A stretch of 46,359 bases of DNA, taken from NCBI GenBank assembly GCA_003559855.1, contig PWJZ01000019.1:1-46359 (forward strand), written 5' to 3'. Positions 7,982 through 15,975 of this stretch are shown here, one piece after another. The DNA comes from Bacteroidales bacterium. GTDB lineage: Bacteria > Bacteroidota > Bacteroidia > Bacteroidales > UBA7960. The position numbers and the translations under genes were made by a program. The notes beneath the pieces are model-generated. The model did no database searches, was not told the DNA's origin, and saw only the letters and a program-made list of their open reading frames with translations. The first letter of the stretch is position 1. Each line of letters begins with the position of its first letter.

Positions 7982-8671
7982 ATGAAAAAGCAACTTTTAG
8001 CAATATCAACCCTTTTCGTTTGTATTTTCTTTTCATCCTGCGAAAAATCCGGCACAATAAAAGAAGAACTTTTCCACGAATATTTTCCCGTTGATGCAGG
8101 GCACTGGGTGATCTATGATGTAGATTCAATCTATCATGATGATTTTACGGGTGAAACAGATACTTTTTATTACCAGGTTAAGGAAGTTTTTAACAGTTAT
8201 TTTATTGATGATTCGGGAAATGAGGCTGTTCGCCTTGAAAGGTTCATACGTTATGAGCAGGATCAGCCCTGGGAGATAAAAAATGTGTGGGTTGCAAGAT
8301 TGCTGCCAATGCGGGCCGAAAAAGTCGAAGAAAACATCAGGTATATCAAAATCGTATTTCCTCCTAAAGTAAATAAAACATGGGATGGTAATGCCTACAA
8401 TATTAAATCGGAACAAACACACAGAATTACCAGGTCACATGAACCGAAAACAATCAATAACATGAAATTTGATTCGGTGGCAACAGTACTGCAGGCTGAT
8501 TTTGAGACTGAGATAAGTAAAGAGTATAAAGTTGAAAAGTTTGCAAAAAACGTTGGAATGGTTTATAAGGAGTTTACAGACTTACGCAAAGATATCAGCA
8601 GCGAAGAAGTGGTTGGTGGTGTTGATTACCGATATAAGATTGTTGATTATAATGATATGCCGGATTATTAA
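7982..8671 (+). CDS. Hypothetical lipoprotein
   Basis: A 229-residue protein with a clear lipoprotein signal: MKKQLLAISTLFVCIFFSSC with the lipobox cysteine at residue 20, followed by EKSG. The mature part begins EELFHEYFPVDAGHWVIYDVDS. This start, a domain that 'weighs' the text YFP..G..W.Y, resembles many uncharacterised Bacteroidota lipoproteins. The rest is mixed beta-rich sequence with no recognisable catalytic motif. It is expected in the periplasmic leaflet of the inner or outer membrane. It follows mnmA after a palindromic element, so an operon is unlikely. Function unknown. Confidence 0.8.
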   Translation: MKKQLLAISTLFVCIFFSSCEKSGTIKEELFHEYFPVDAGHWVIYDVDSIYHDDFTGETDTFYYQVKEVFNSYFIDDSGNEAVRLERFIRYEQDQPWEIKNVWVARLLPMRAEKVEENIRYIKIVFPPKVNKTWDGNAYNIKSEQTHRITRSHEPKTINNMKFDSVATVLQADFETEISKEYKVEKFAKNVGMVYKEFTDLRKDISSEEVVGGVDYRYKIVDYNDMPDY

Positions 8672-8740
8672 CCGGCACCGTTAATCAGGTTTTCAATCCT
8701 TGTTATACGGTCTTTTGATAATGTGTGAAAATAGCTGATT
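8668..8740 (-). pseudogene. Possible C-terminal remnant of an M48-type metallopeptidase
   Basis: On the minus strand, directly against the end of the lipoprotein gene, a short frame reads YFHTLSKDRITRIENLI and stops at 8668. The pattern resembles the C-terminal THPLSxxRIxxIExL motif of M48 (BepA/LoiP-like) peptidases. A stop codon lies a few codons upstream and no catalytic HExxH part is present, so at best it is a relic. The remaining 8740-8897 stretch shows nothing I can identify. Confidence 0.25.
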
Positions 8741-8897
8741 CTACCATTCTGTTGTTGCTATGAGGCCTTTTTGGTAATATGGGTAAAGTATTTATTCTGA
8801 CATTCTATCGTTGATACATGTCTTTTGTTTGGATAAAATTTAAAATATTTGTTGCCAAAAGCTTCGTTATCAGTGAAAGTATGGCAACGTATTGAAA

Positions 8898-10313
8898 TTA
8901 CACCAATACTAATAACGTTACATTCTCAACGTGGTGTGTATGAGAGAACATATCAACCGGGTTGGCGGCTGTCAGTTTGTAAATATCAGAGAGCATCTCT
9001 ATATCGCGTGACTGTGTGGCGGGATTGCAGCTTACATAAACTATCTTATCCGCTTTAGCCTTTCGCAACTGATTCAATACTTTTGGATGCATACCTGCCC
9101 GTGGCGGATCGGCTACAATGACATCAGGTTTACCGTGCTTTTCAATCAGCTCATCATTAAAAACATCCGACATGTTGCCGGATACGAAATCAGTATTTTT
9201 TATTTTGTTTAACCGGGCATTTTTACGCGCGTGTTCAATAGCCTCTTCTATATGTTCAATACCAATTACTTTTTTGGCTTTACGGGCAAGAAAATTTGCT
9301 ATTGTTCCCGTACCCGTATAAAGGTCAAATAAAGTTTCTTCTCCGGTAAGACCAGCAAATCCGCATGTGATATTATATAGATTTAAAGCTTGCCGGCTGT
9401 TGGTCTGATAAAAGGTTTTCGGTCCTGTTTGAAAAACCAAATCATCCAAAGTTTCCGACAGATAGGCATCACCTTTATACAGAAGTGGCTCCAGGTCATC
9501 AAGTGAATCATTCTTTTTGGAATTGATAATATAATATAATGATTTTATCTGAGGAAAGTTTTCGTGCAAATGATCAAGTATTTTAACTATTTTTTCATGG
9601 TTTTTTTCGAATACTACAAGTATGACCATAAACTCTCCTGCCAGGTTGTTACGAATGATCACATTACGCAAAAACCCTTCTTGTTTTTTGATATTAAAAA
9701 AGCTGTATCCGTTTTGGATAGCGAACTTTTTTATAGACAATCTAATTTCATTAGACGGTTCGGGTTGAAGCCAGCATTTGTGAATATCTATAATCTTATC
9801 AAAAAATCCTGGCATATGAAAACCCAGTCCTTCAGAATCGTTTATCTTGTCTTTATTATTGATTTCGTTATCATAGAGCCACCGACGATTTGAAAAAGTA
9901 AACTCCAGCTTATTTCTGTAGAATATAGTTTCAGGAGAAGGAATAATCGGATGAAGTTTATAATTATAGCTGATTTTTCCTATACGCTGGATGTTGTCAG
10001 CGATTTGCTTCTCTTTGTATTTAAGCTGTTGTTGATAATTTAGATGCTGCCATCTGCAACCACCGCAAACGGTAAAGTGCTCGCAAAAAGGCTTCACGCG
10101 CATATTAGATTCTTTGTGTATCCTGATGATCCTGCCTTCAAGAAATTTCCTGCGGTGTTTTGTTATGATAACATCAACGATATCACCCGGCGCTCCAAAA
10201 GGAATAAATACAACTTGCTCACCAATCCTGGCAATGGCTTTGCCTTCGGCACCAACATCACGGATCTCAATATTCTCAAATGTCTTACCGGTAATCTTGT
10301 TTTTCCTGCGCAC
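8898..10313 (-). CDS. rlmD: 23S rRNA (uracil-5-)-methyltransferase, RlmD/RumA type
   Basis: SAM-dependent enzyme that methylates C5 of a uracil in 23S rRNA (U1939 in E. coli). Its 471 residues comprise an N-terminal TRAM-like RNA-binding domain (about 8-66) and cysteines for a 4Fe-4S cluster (C77, C83 and C86, the fourth probably in HKCWLQP). The SAM site is FDLYTGTGTIANF (about 320-332), the later motif is VADPPRAGMHP, and the catalytic cysteine is C429 in YVSCNPATQSRD. The start codon is GTG at 10313; no internal ATG would keep the TRAM domain, and a -7 box lies only 17 bases upstream. The paralogues RlmC and TrmA are alternatives, but the length and TRAM domain favour RlmD or RlmCD. Confidence 0.92.
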   Translation of the reverse strand: MRRKNKITGKTFENIEIRDVGAEGKAIARIGEQVVFIPFGAPGDIVDVIITKHRRKFLEGRIIRIHKESNMRVKPFCEHFTVCGGCRWQHLNYQQQLKYKEKQIADNIQRIGKISYNYKLHPIIPSPETIFYRNKLEFTFSNRRWLYDNEINNKDKINDSEGLGFHMPGFFDKIIDIHKCWLQPEPSNEIRLSIKKFAIQNGYSFFNIKKQEGFLRNVIIRNNLAGEFMVILVVFEKNHEKIVKILDHLHENFPQIKSLYYIINSKKNDSLDDLEPLLYKGDAYLSETLDDLVFQTGPKTFYQTNSRQALNLYNITCGFAGLTGEETLFDLYTGTGTIANFLARKAKKVIGIEHIEEAIEHARKNARLNKIKNTDFVSGNMSDVFNDELIEKHGKPDVIVADPPRAGMHPKVLNQLRKAKADKIVYVSCNPATQSRDIEMLSDIYKLTAANPVDMFSHTHHVENVTLLVLV

Positions 10314-10329
10314 TTCAGTTTTTTATTTG

Positions 10330-10337
10330 CAAAGATA
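10330..10337 (-). promoter_or_regulatory. Bacteroidota -7 promoter element for rlmD
   Basis: The minus strand reads TATCTTTG (TAnnTTTG) 17 bases upstream of the GTG start, so the transcript would have a leader of only about ten bases. Confidence 0.5.
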
Positions 10338-10540
10338 AGGCTATTTATCTCTACGCCAAAAGTAAACAAAGTGTTGAGAGAAGCCTTGTGAAACAGTTAT
10401 TACATAATATGCACAAATAAATTTATAAAGTTGCCTAAAGACACAATAGCTAAAACCGCACTTTATGGGGGAGTCCGGTAAACTGTTGAAAAAACAATTA
10501 TTCCCCACCGATAGAATTTTTTTTAGTAGTTTTAATTCTA

Positions 10541-10548
10541 TATATTTG
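10541..10548 (+). promoter_or_regulatory. Bacteroidota -7 promoter element for rocD
   Basis: TATATTTG matches TAnnTTTG, about 55 bases before the ATG at 10603. A T-rich stretch about 20 bases upstream could supply the -33 element. It faces away from the rlmD promoter across a 289-base gap in which I see nothing else. Confidence 0.55.
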
Positions 10549-10602
10549 CCCGAAATGATAATAGAAAAATAATGTTTTAATTTTTAAAAACAGATAAAAG
10601 GT

Positions 10603-11838
10603 ATGAGTACACAAAATAATGAACAGGTTACGTCACAAATGGCAATGGATTTAGAATACAGGTATGGTGCGCACAATTATCATCCTTTACCGGTGGTGCT
10701 TTCGCACGGCGAAGGTGTTTATTTATGGGATGTTGAGGGGAAGCGTTATTATGACTTTTTGTCAGCCTACTCTGCTGTAAATCAAGGACACTGCCATCCC
10801 AAGATCGTAGAAGCTTTGACAATGCAGGCTAAAAAGCTTACACTGACCTCACGTGCATTTTATAATAATGTGCTTGGTGTTTATGAAAAATATATCACCG
10901 AATATTTTGGTTTTGATAAAGTTTTGCCTATGAATACGGGAGCCGAGGCTGTTGAAACCGCCATTAAGCTATGCCGCAAATGGGCATACCAGAAAAAGGG
11001 CGTTGGCGAGGATAAGGCAAAGATCATTGTTTGTGAAAATAATTTTCACGGACGTACTACAACCATAATCTCATTTTCTTCCGACTCTGAGGCAAGGAAT
11101 CAGTACGGGCCATACACACCAGGATTTATAACAATACCTTATAATGATACCGGAGCTTTGGCTGAAGCGTCGAAAGACCCTGATGTTGCGGGCTTTTTGG
11201 TAGAGCCTGTTCAGGGCGAAGCCGGGGTGTTTGTTCCTGATGAAGGGTATTTGTCTGAAGCATACCGGTTATGTAAAGATGCAGGCGCTCTTTTTATTGC
11301 TGATGAGGTGCAGACAGGTGTAGCGCGCACAGGAAAAATACTTGCCTGCGACCATGAAAATGTCAGGCCCGATATCCTGATACTGGGTAAAGCTATCAGT
11401 GGCGGTATGTATCCTGTTTCTGCCGTGCTTGCCAATGATGATATTATGCTGGTAATAAAACCCGGGCAGCATGGATCCACATTCGGAGGAAACCCCCTGG
11501 CAGGTCGTGTTGCTATGGCTGCACTGGAAGTTGTGAAAGAGGAAAACCTCTGCGAAAGATCGCAAAAGCTTGGTGAATTAATTCGACGTGAGCTTAAAGC
11601 TATTGAAACCGAAATGATCTCGGTAGTCAGAGGTAAAGGATTGCTTAATGCTATTGTTATAAAGCCTAAAAACGGCAAAGAAGCATGGGACGTTTGCCTG
11701 GAAATGGCTGAAAACGGACTTCTGGCCAAGCCGACGCATGGCGACAAGATACGATTCGCACCGCCTTTGGTAATTACAGAAGAACAATTGATGGAGTGCG
11801 TGGAAATTATCAAAAAATCTGTATTGGCATTTTCGTAG
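10603..11838 (+). CDS. rocD: Ornithine--oxo-acid transaminase (ornithine aminotransferase)
   Basis: PLP-dependent class III aminotransferase that converts ornithine and 2-oxoglutarate to glutamate-5-semialdehyde and glutamate, linking arginine breakdown with proline synthesis. Its 411 residues fit the family. Features in order: the substrate-entry segment [12 protein letters not shown] (about 21-32), [19 protein letters not shown] (about 50-68), the PLP-phosphate region [11 protein letters not shown], the aspartate in [14 protein letters not shown], the Schiff-base lysine K263 in [10 protein letters not shown], and the GSTFGGNPL loop. The YGAHNY and [13 protein letters not shown] strings distinguish it from acetylornithine and GABA aminotransferases. 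It is monocistronic and converges on the helix-hairpin-helix gene. Confidence 0.93.
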   Translation: MSTQNNEQVTSQMAMDLEYRYGAHNYHPLPVVLSHGEGVYLWDVEGKRYYDFLSAYSAVNQGHCHPKIVEALTMQAKKLTLTSRAFYNNVLGVYEKYITEYFGFDKVLPMNTGAEAVETAIKLCRKWAYQKKGVGEDKAKIIVCENNFHGRTTTIISFSSDSEARNQYGPYTPGFITIPYNDTGALAEASKDPDVAGFLVEPVQGEAGVFVPDEGYLSEAYRLCKDAGALFIADEVQTGVARTGKILACDHENVRPDILILGKAISGGMYPVSAVLANDDIMLVIKPGQHGSTFGGNPLAGRVAMAALEVVKEENLCERSQKLGELIRRELKAIETEMISVVRGKGLLNAIVIKPKNGKEAWDVCLEMAENGLLAKPTHGDKIRFAPPLVITEEQLMECVEIIKKSVLAFS

Positions 11839-11918
11839 TCATATCCCTACTTATATGACCTTCTCCAATAAGTTGAAAAAGGATTATGCTTTATTTTCAA
11901 TTATTTTTGAGCAGGACT

Positions 11919-12857
11919 TTACTTATCAACTGTTATGTATGGAGCTATCAAATCGAATGTCTCTTCATCCACAAGGTGTGATCTTTTCACATCGTCAACA
12001 GATTTGAATCTGCCGTGCTGTTCACGCATTTGTATAAGATTATTGACAAGGTTTTTGTCGAAGTAGGGATGTCGGAGCATATCGCTAAACTCTGCTTCAT
12101 TTATATTTATCTTGCGGATAATGGTATCTTTTATTGTTATATATTTTTTTATCGATTCAAATCTTTCCTCTTCCATTCCAAAAATATCTTTAAGTTGTTC
12201 AATGGATACATAACCTCCCAGTAATTCTCTGCGAAGTATGATCTGATTTGAAAAATAGGAACCTATCCCTCTTATTTTCATTAATTCCAGAGTATCTGCC
12301 GTATTAATATCTGCGATAAACGGTTTTACCGGTTCACGGGGTGTTAATGCTACGGTTTCTTCATATTTTTTTTTGTAAGGATCTTTTACAGGCAATTCTA
12401 TAAATGGCTTGAGTTGATAATATATTTCGTCTGTCATTAAATATAAGACTTTCAGATCTTCCCTGGATTTAAATGAGCCACCGGCTGCTTCAAAATTTTT
12501 AATATTTCTGACGATCCTCTCAGGCATGCCCATATTAAGCCACTTTTCTTCGGGAAGGTTGTTAGGATTAAATTTAAAAGGCGATAAAACTATTTCGGTA
12601 CGCGTAATTGAAATTTCATCGAATTCATTGTTGTTGACTATTTTGTCTTTAAAATCGGGTTCTTGCCGGATTCTTTCCAAATGTTTTTCAAAAGCAATAA
12701 TTTCGTTTTTAAAAGCTTCGGGGTCGGCTTTTCTTTCGGGTATAAAAAATTTTTTGTGTAGTAACGGGGTTAAAATAATTATGATGAGCAAAATGACAAA
12801 AATAAAAATCCCGTTTCGTTCAGAACGGCTGAAACTAAACAGATCTTTCCAGTTCAT
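11919..12857 (-). CDS. ComEA-like helix-hairpin-helix protein
   Basis: A 312-residue protein with one N-terminal membrane segment (about 16-33, IFIFVILLIIIILTP) and several helix-hairpin-helix motifs after it. The motifs include NINTADTLELMKIRGIGSYFSNQIILRRELLG split around residue 190-220, ININEAEFSDMLRHPYFDKNLVNNLI (about 250-275) and a final SVDDVKRSHLVDEETFDLIAPYI region. HhH repeats bind DNA backbone without sequence specificity. The anchored form resembles ComEA, the DNA receptor of natural competence, but Bacteroidota carry many such proteins of unproven role. The start at 12857 is supported by a -7 box at 12880-12887. Confidence 0.82.
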   Translation of the reverse strand: MNWKDLFSFSRSERNGIFIFVILLIIIILTPLLHKKFFIPERKADPEAFKNEIIAFEKHLERIRQEPDFKDKIVNNNEFDEISITRTEIVLSPFKFNPNNLPEEKWLNMGMPERIVRNIKNFEAAGGSFKSREDLKVLYLMTDEIYYQLKPFIELPVKDPYKKKYEETVALTPREPVKPFIADINTADTLELMKIRGIGSYFSNQIILRRELLGGYVSIEQLKDIFGMEEERFESIKKYITIKDTIIRKININEAEFSDMLRHPYFDKNLVNNLIQMREQHGRFKSVDDVKRSHLVDEETFDLIAPYITVDK

Positions 12858-12879
12858 TTGAAAATTTTTATTTAAATCT

Positions 12880-12887
12880 CAAATTTA
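12880..12887 (-). promoter_or_regulatory. Bacteroidota -7 promoter element for the HhH gene
   Basis: The minus strand reads TAAATTTG (TAnnTTTG), 23 bases upstream of the ATG at 12857. Confidence 0.5.
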
Positions 12888-13068
12888 AAGCCGGCCTGAT
12901 CGTTTGCCGGTTTCTTATATTATATAACAAACTTACGAATAATTTTATTAATCTTTATGTCTTTAATTAAATCGATTATTTTTTTAGGTAAAATTGATGA
13001 AGACAGGTATTGTTATTTTTTTAGAATATATTTTGTCTATGAATGGTCTGATAAACTCAAAAAAAAAT

Positions 13069-13120
13069 TATATTTGCAAAGTTAAAAACAAAAAACTGCA
13101 GAAAAAAAAGATTATATTTG
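13069..13120 (+). promoter_or_regulatory. Two tandem Bacteroidota -7 promoter elements before the zapB-like gene
   Basis: TATATTTG occurs at 13069-13076 and again at 13113-13120, both perfect TAnnTTTG matches, 44 bases apart (about four helical turns). From the second, transcription would begin only about 15 bases before the ATG at 13142. That argues against an alternative start at 13118, which lies inside the box. Confidence 0.6.
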
Positions 13121-13141
13121 TATACATTAATTCATCTTGTT

Positions 13142-13426
13142 ATGGATGAATTGAAATTATTCCTTGAAGGAATAGAGAATAAGATAAAGAGGCTGATCAT
13201 CAAACAAAAATCTTTAATTGAGCAAATTGAAGCATTGAAAGCGGAGAAGGGTGAAAAGGATCGTTTGATAGCGGATCAGTTGAGCCGGATAGAGGAGTTG
13301 GAGAAAAAGATTGAAGTTGTTGGGTCGGCAAAGGCATTGAGCAGTGAAGACAATACCATTGCCAGACACAAAATTGATGAAATTTTGCGGGACATAGATA
13401 AATGTTTGGTATTACTAAACAGATAG
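13142..13426 (+). CDS. Small coiled-coil protein, ZapB-like, upstream of zapA
   Basis: A 94-residue, highly charged protein predicted to be one long coiled coil (about residues 5-65, heptad-like ELKLFLEGIENKIKRLI and later IEELEKKIEVV). Its C-terminal helix ends DKCLVLLNR. The frame is open from 13118, but the promoter box covers those codons, so MDELK at 13142 is taken as the start. It precedes zapA by 18 bases. A short coiled-coil gene in this position is a recurrent Bacteroidota arrangement, and a Z-ring-associated role like that of ZapB is a reasonable inference. No sequence motif proves it. Confidence 0.75.
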   Translation: MDELKLFLEGIENKIKRLIIKQKSLIEQIEALKAEKGEKDRLIADQLSRIEELEKKIEVVGSAKALSSEDNTIARHKIDEILRDIDKCLVLLNR

Positions 13427-13444
13427 TCCCAAAATGTTTGTTAA

Positions 13445-13735
13445 ATGAAGGAGCAAATAATTACCGTTAATATTGGAGACAGACCTTACAGACTAAGTGT
13501 AGGTAGTGAATCGGAAGAACAAATATTGAGAAGTGCAGGAAAATTAATAGAAGAAAAGATGAAACAATATGCCAACAATTATGCATACAAGGATCACCAG
13601 GATCTGTTGGCAATGGTAGCCTTGCAGTTGGCTGTTGATTCGATCAATTATAATGATCAGGCAAACCAGTACCGGGATTTGAAAGATAAGTTACATTATT
13701 TGGATAAAACATTGACAGACATTTTGGAAGATTAG
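13445..13735 (+). CDS. zapA: Cell division protein ZapA
   Basis: A 96-residue cytosolic protein that binds FtsZ polymers and stabilises the Z ring. The N-terminal beta-rich domain begins EQIITVNIGDRPYRLSVG (about 3-20), followed by SEEQILRSAGKLIEEKMKQY and the family's central LLAMVALQLAVDSI helix (about 58-71). A C-terminal coiled coil ends the protein. Length and order are typical. It follows the ZapB-like gene within 18 bases, so the pair forms an operon, and it is followed by the 6S RNA candidate and rny. Confidence 0.9.
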   Translation: MKEQIITVNIGDRPYRLSVGSESEEQILRSAGKLIEEKMKQYANNYAYKDHQDLLAMVALQLAVDSINYNDQANQYRDLKDKLHYLDKTLTDILED

Positions 13736-13762
13736 TACGTTCTTTGAATAATATTACACTAT

Positions 13763-13964
13763 ACCCGCATTAATTCAAGCAAGTTTTTGGAACTCAACAT
13801 AATTCAATTAAAATGGATTAGCTCGGGGTTTTAAGATCGGGCCAAATTTATTATTGTTTTTCAATAATAACTCTTTATGAGCATTGGAGGATCGATGAAT
13901 TCCGGCATCCAAAACCTGATTTTTGGGGTTCCCAAAAAAAATTGAATTAATTGCGGGTTTTTTT
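13763..13964 (+). ncRNA. ssrS: Candidate 6S RNA (ssrS) with its own terminator
   Basis: The gap between zapA and rny folds into one long rod about 200 bases long. The closing stem pairs ACCCGCATTAATTCAA (13763-13778) with TTGAATTAATTGCGGGT (13942-13958). A second stem pairs TTTTTGGAACTC (13784-13795) with GGGGTTCCCAAAAA (13925-13938). GGAT/ATCC-containing arms follow, and an apical hairpin pairs TTATTATTG (13848-13856) with CAATAATAA (13862-13870). The rod has an internal unpaired middle, as in 6S RNA, which mimics an open promoter and sequesters RNA polymerase holoenzyme. The closing stem runs straight into seven Ts (13958-13964), a Rho-independent terminator. In Proteobacteria ssrS also lies directly after zapA. 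Fold, size and position agree; identity is inferred. Confidence 0.68.
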
Positions 13965-13996
13965 ATATATACAAGTGTGTTTAACCAAATTATAAT

Positions 13997-15550
13997 ATGA
14001 TAATGGAAATATCAATAGCAATAGTTATAGCAGTAGCGATCATTTCTTTGGCAGCAGGAATATTGCTTTCCAGGAACATAATGAGAAATATGCTGTTAAG
14101 GAAAAGTCAGCAAATTTTAAAAGATGCACAAGCTGAGGCGGAAGTGATAAAAAAAGAAAAGATCTTGCAGGCGAAGGAAAAGTTTTTGCAGTTGAAGTCG
14201 GAACATGAGAAATATGTAGCGGAAAAAAACAATGCACTTTCAATACAGGAAAACAGGATCAAGCAAAGAGAATCGGCTTTGCAGCAAAAATATGATGATT
14301 TTCAGAAAAAGCAGAACGAGGTTGAACTGATCAGGGAGAATCTTAACAAGCAACTTCAAATAGTTAACCGCAAGCAGGAGGAGGTTGAAAAAATTCATGC
14401 TAAACAACTTCAGCAGCTGGAAACCATAAGCGGATTATCGGTTGACGAGGCCAAAAAGCAGCTCATGGAAACCTTGAAAGCTGAGGCTCAGACTGACGCT
14501 CATGCTTTTCTTAAGGAATATTTGGAGGAAGCCAAGTTGACTGCCAATATGGAAGCCAAGAAAGTTATCATTAACACATTACAACGTACGGCAAGCGAAG
14601 TTGCCGCCGAAAATTCGGTTTCTGTTTTTCCGATCGAAAACGATGAACTAAAAGGAAGGATTATTGGCAGGGAAGGGCGGAATATAAGGGCGCTGGAGGC
14701 CTTAACGGGAGTCGAGATCGTAGTTGACGACACCCCTGAAGCGATAGTTATCAGCGGATTTGATCCTGTCAGAAGGGAAATTGCCCGCCTTTCCTTACAC
14801 AAGCTAATTACCGACGGACGTATACATCCTGCCCGTATTGAAGAAGTAGTAGGTAAGGTTAAAAAACAGATAGACCAGGAAATTGTTGAAGCGGGTAAAA
14901 GGACATGTATAGATATTGGAATTCACAATGTACATCCTGAGCTGATAAGGCTGATAGGTAAAATGAAATACCGTTCATCATACGGGCAAAACCTCTTGCA
15001 ACATTCCAAGGAAGTTGCTAATCTTGCAGCAACAATGGCGGCAGAACTGGGGTTGAACCCGAAAACAGCAAAACGTGCAGGATTACTGCATGATATTGGC
15101 AAAGTGCCTGATAACGAACCGGAATTGCCGCATGCTGTATTGGGAATGAAACTGGCCGAAAATTACAAGGAAAATGCCGAAATATGCAACGCAATAGGAT
15201 CTCACCATGATGAAATGGAGATGAAAAGCCTTATATCGCCATTGATTCAGGTATGTGATTCTGTGTCAGGAGCAAGACCCGGTGCCAGAAGAGAAGTGGT
15301 AGAATCATATATTAAACGTCTTAAAGACCTGGAAGAACTTGCCCTGTCTTATCCGGGTGTGGTAAAAACATACGCAATACAAGCCGGACGAGAATTGAGG
15401 GTTATTGTTGGCAGTGATAAAATATCCGACAAGGAAGCTGAACAAATTTCCTTGGACCTTTCAAAGAAAATTCAAAATGAAATGACATATCCCGGTCAGA
15501 TAAAAATTACCGTCATCCGCGAATCAAGAGCAGTTTCATTTGCCAAATAA
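13997..15550 (+). CDS. rny: Ribonuclease Y
   Basis: A 517-residue membrane-anchored endoribonuclease that starts mRNA decay. The N-terminal membrane helix (about 3-24) is followed by a long charged coiled coil (about 30-190). The KH domain carries [19 protein letters not shown] (about 220-238). The HD domain has [11 protein letters not shown] as the metal-binding HD motif (about 365-375) and GSHHDEMEM further on. The C-terminal domain ends [13 protein letters not shown], as usual for the family. Length matches. An ATG two codons downstream (14003) is an alternative start. It follows the 6S RNA candidate by about 30 bases and may depend on its own promoter or on readthrough from zapA. Confidence 0.95.
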   Translation: MIMEISIAIVIAVAIISLAAGILLSRNIMRNMLLRKSQQILKDAQAEAEVIKKEKILQAKEKFLQLKSEHEKYVAEKNNALSIQENRIKQRESALQQKYDDFQKKQNEVELIRENLNKQLQIVNRKQEEVEKIHAKQLQQLETISGLSVDEAKKQLMETLKAEAQTDAHAFLKEYLEEAKLTANMEAKKVIINTLQRTASEVAAENSVSVFPIENDELKGRIIGREGRNIRALEALTGVEIVVDDTPEAIVISGFDPVRREIARLSLHKLITDGRIHPARIEEVVGKVKKQIDQEIVEAGKRTCIDIGIHNVHPELIRLIGKMKYRSSYGQNLLQHSKEVANLAATMAAELGLNPKTAKRAGLLHDIGKVPDNEPELPHAVLGMKLAENYKENAEICNAIGSHHDEMEMKSLISPLIQVCDSVSGARPGARREVVESYIKRLKDLEELALSYPGVVKTYAIQAGRELRVIVGSDKISDKEAEQISLDLSKKIQNEMTYPGQIKITVIRESRAVSFAK

Positions 15551-15619
15551 AATGCCGGGGTTTTTCAATGAACCTGATGATGGTAAAAAAAACTTTCGTG
15601 GAAAGTAAAAGGTAACGAG

Positions 15620-15940
15620 TAATCCCGAAAAGTCGGGATTACGCTGTCGCTCAATTGGCAGAGGAGAATGCTTGGTATCAACATTAAACATTTAACGAAT
15701 AAACAAATGACCATTATTCGTAATTCGTAACAAATTCGTAATTCGACACAATAATTATTCGTAATTCGTATACCCGCCCCGTTGGATTTTTTTATCCAAC
15801 GGGGTGAATAAAAAATTCGTAATTCGATACATTAATAAACTCTCGAGTTTGGGATTTTTGAAGATTTTATTTTAAACATCTTTTTAATTTTAATCCCAGA
15901 TTTGTCATTAGGAGTTCAGCGAACTAATGACAAATTTGGG
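15620..15940. repeat. Cluster of small repeats and hairpins in a 425-base gene-free gap
   Basis: The 15551-15975 gap holds four kinds of structure. A hairpin TAATCCCGA/TCGGGATTA lies at 15620-15641. Four copies of ATTCGTAATTCG lie at 15716, 15734, 15757 and 15815. A tight hairpin CCCCGTTGGAT/ATCCAACGGGG (15777-15804) is shared with 3055-3113 and 22876-22933. A 17-bp inverted pair CCCAGATTTGTCATTAG (15895-15911) and CTAATGACAAATTTGGG (15924-15940) encloses a 12-base loop. No ORF of interest is present. The last hairpin lies 35 bases before the protease start and could affect its expression. Confidence 0.65.
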
Positions 15941-15975
15941 TTAAAAAATAAATTTTTAGATCAAGAACATAATTA

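Noticed and set aside
11838-11859. Inverted repeat GTCATAT/ATATGAC after rocD as a terminator
   Set aside because: The stem is short and AT-rich with an 8-base loop and no T-run, so it may be chance.
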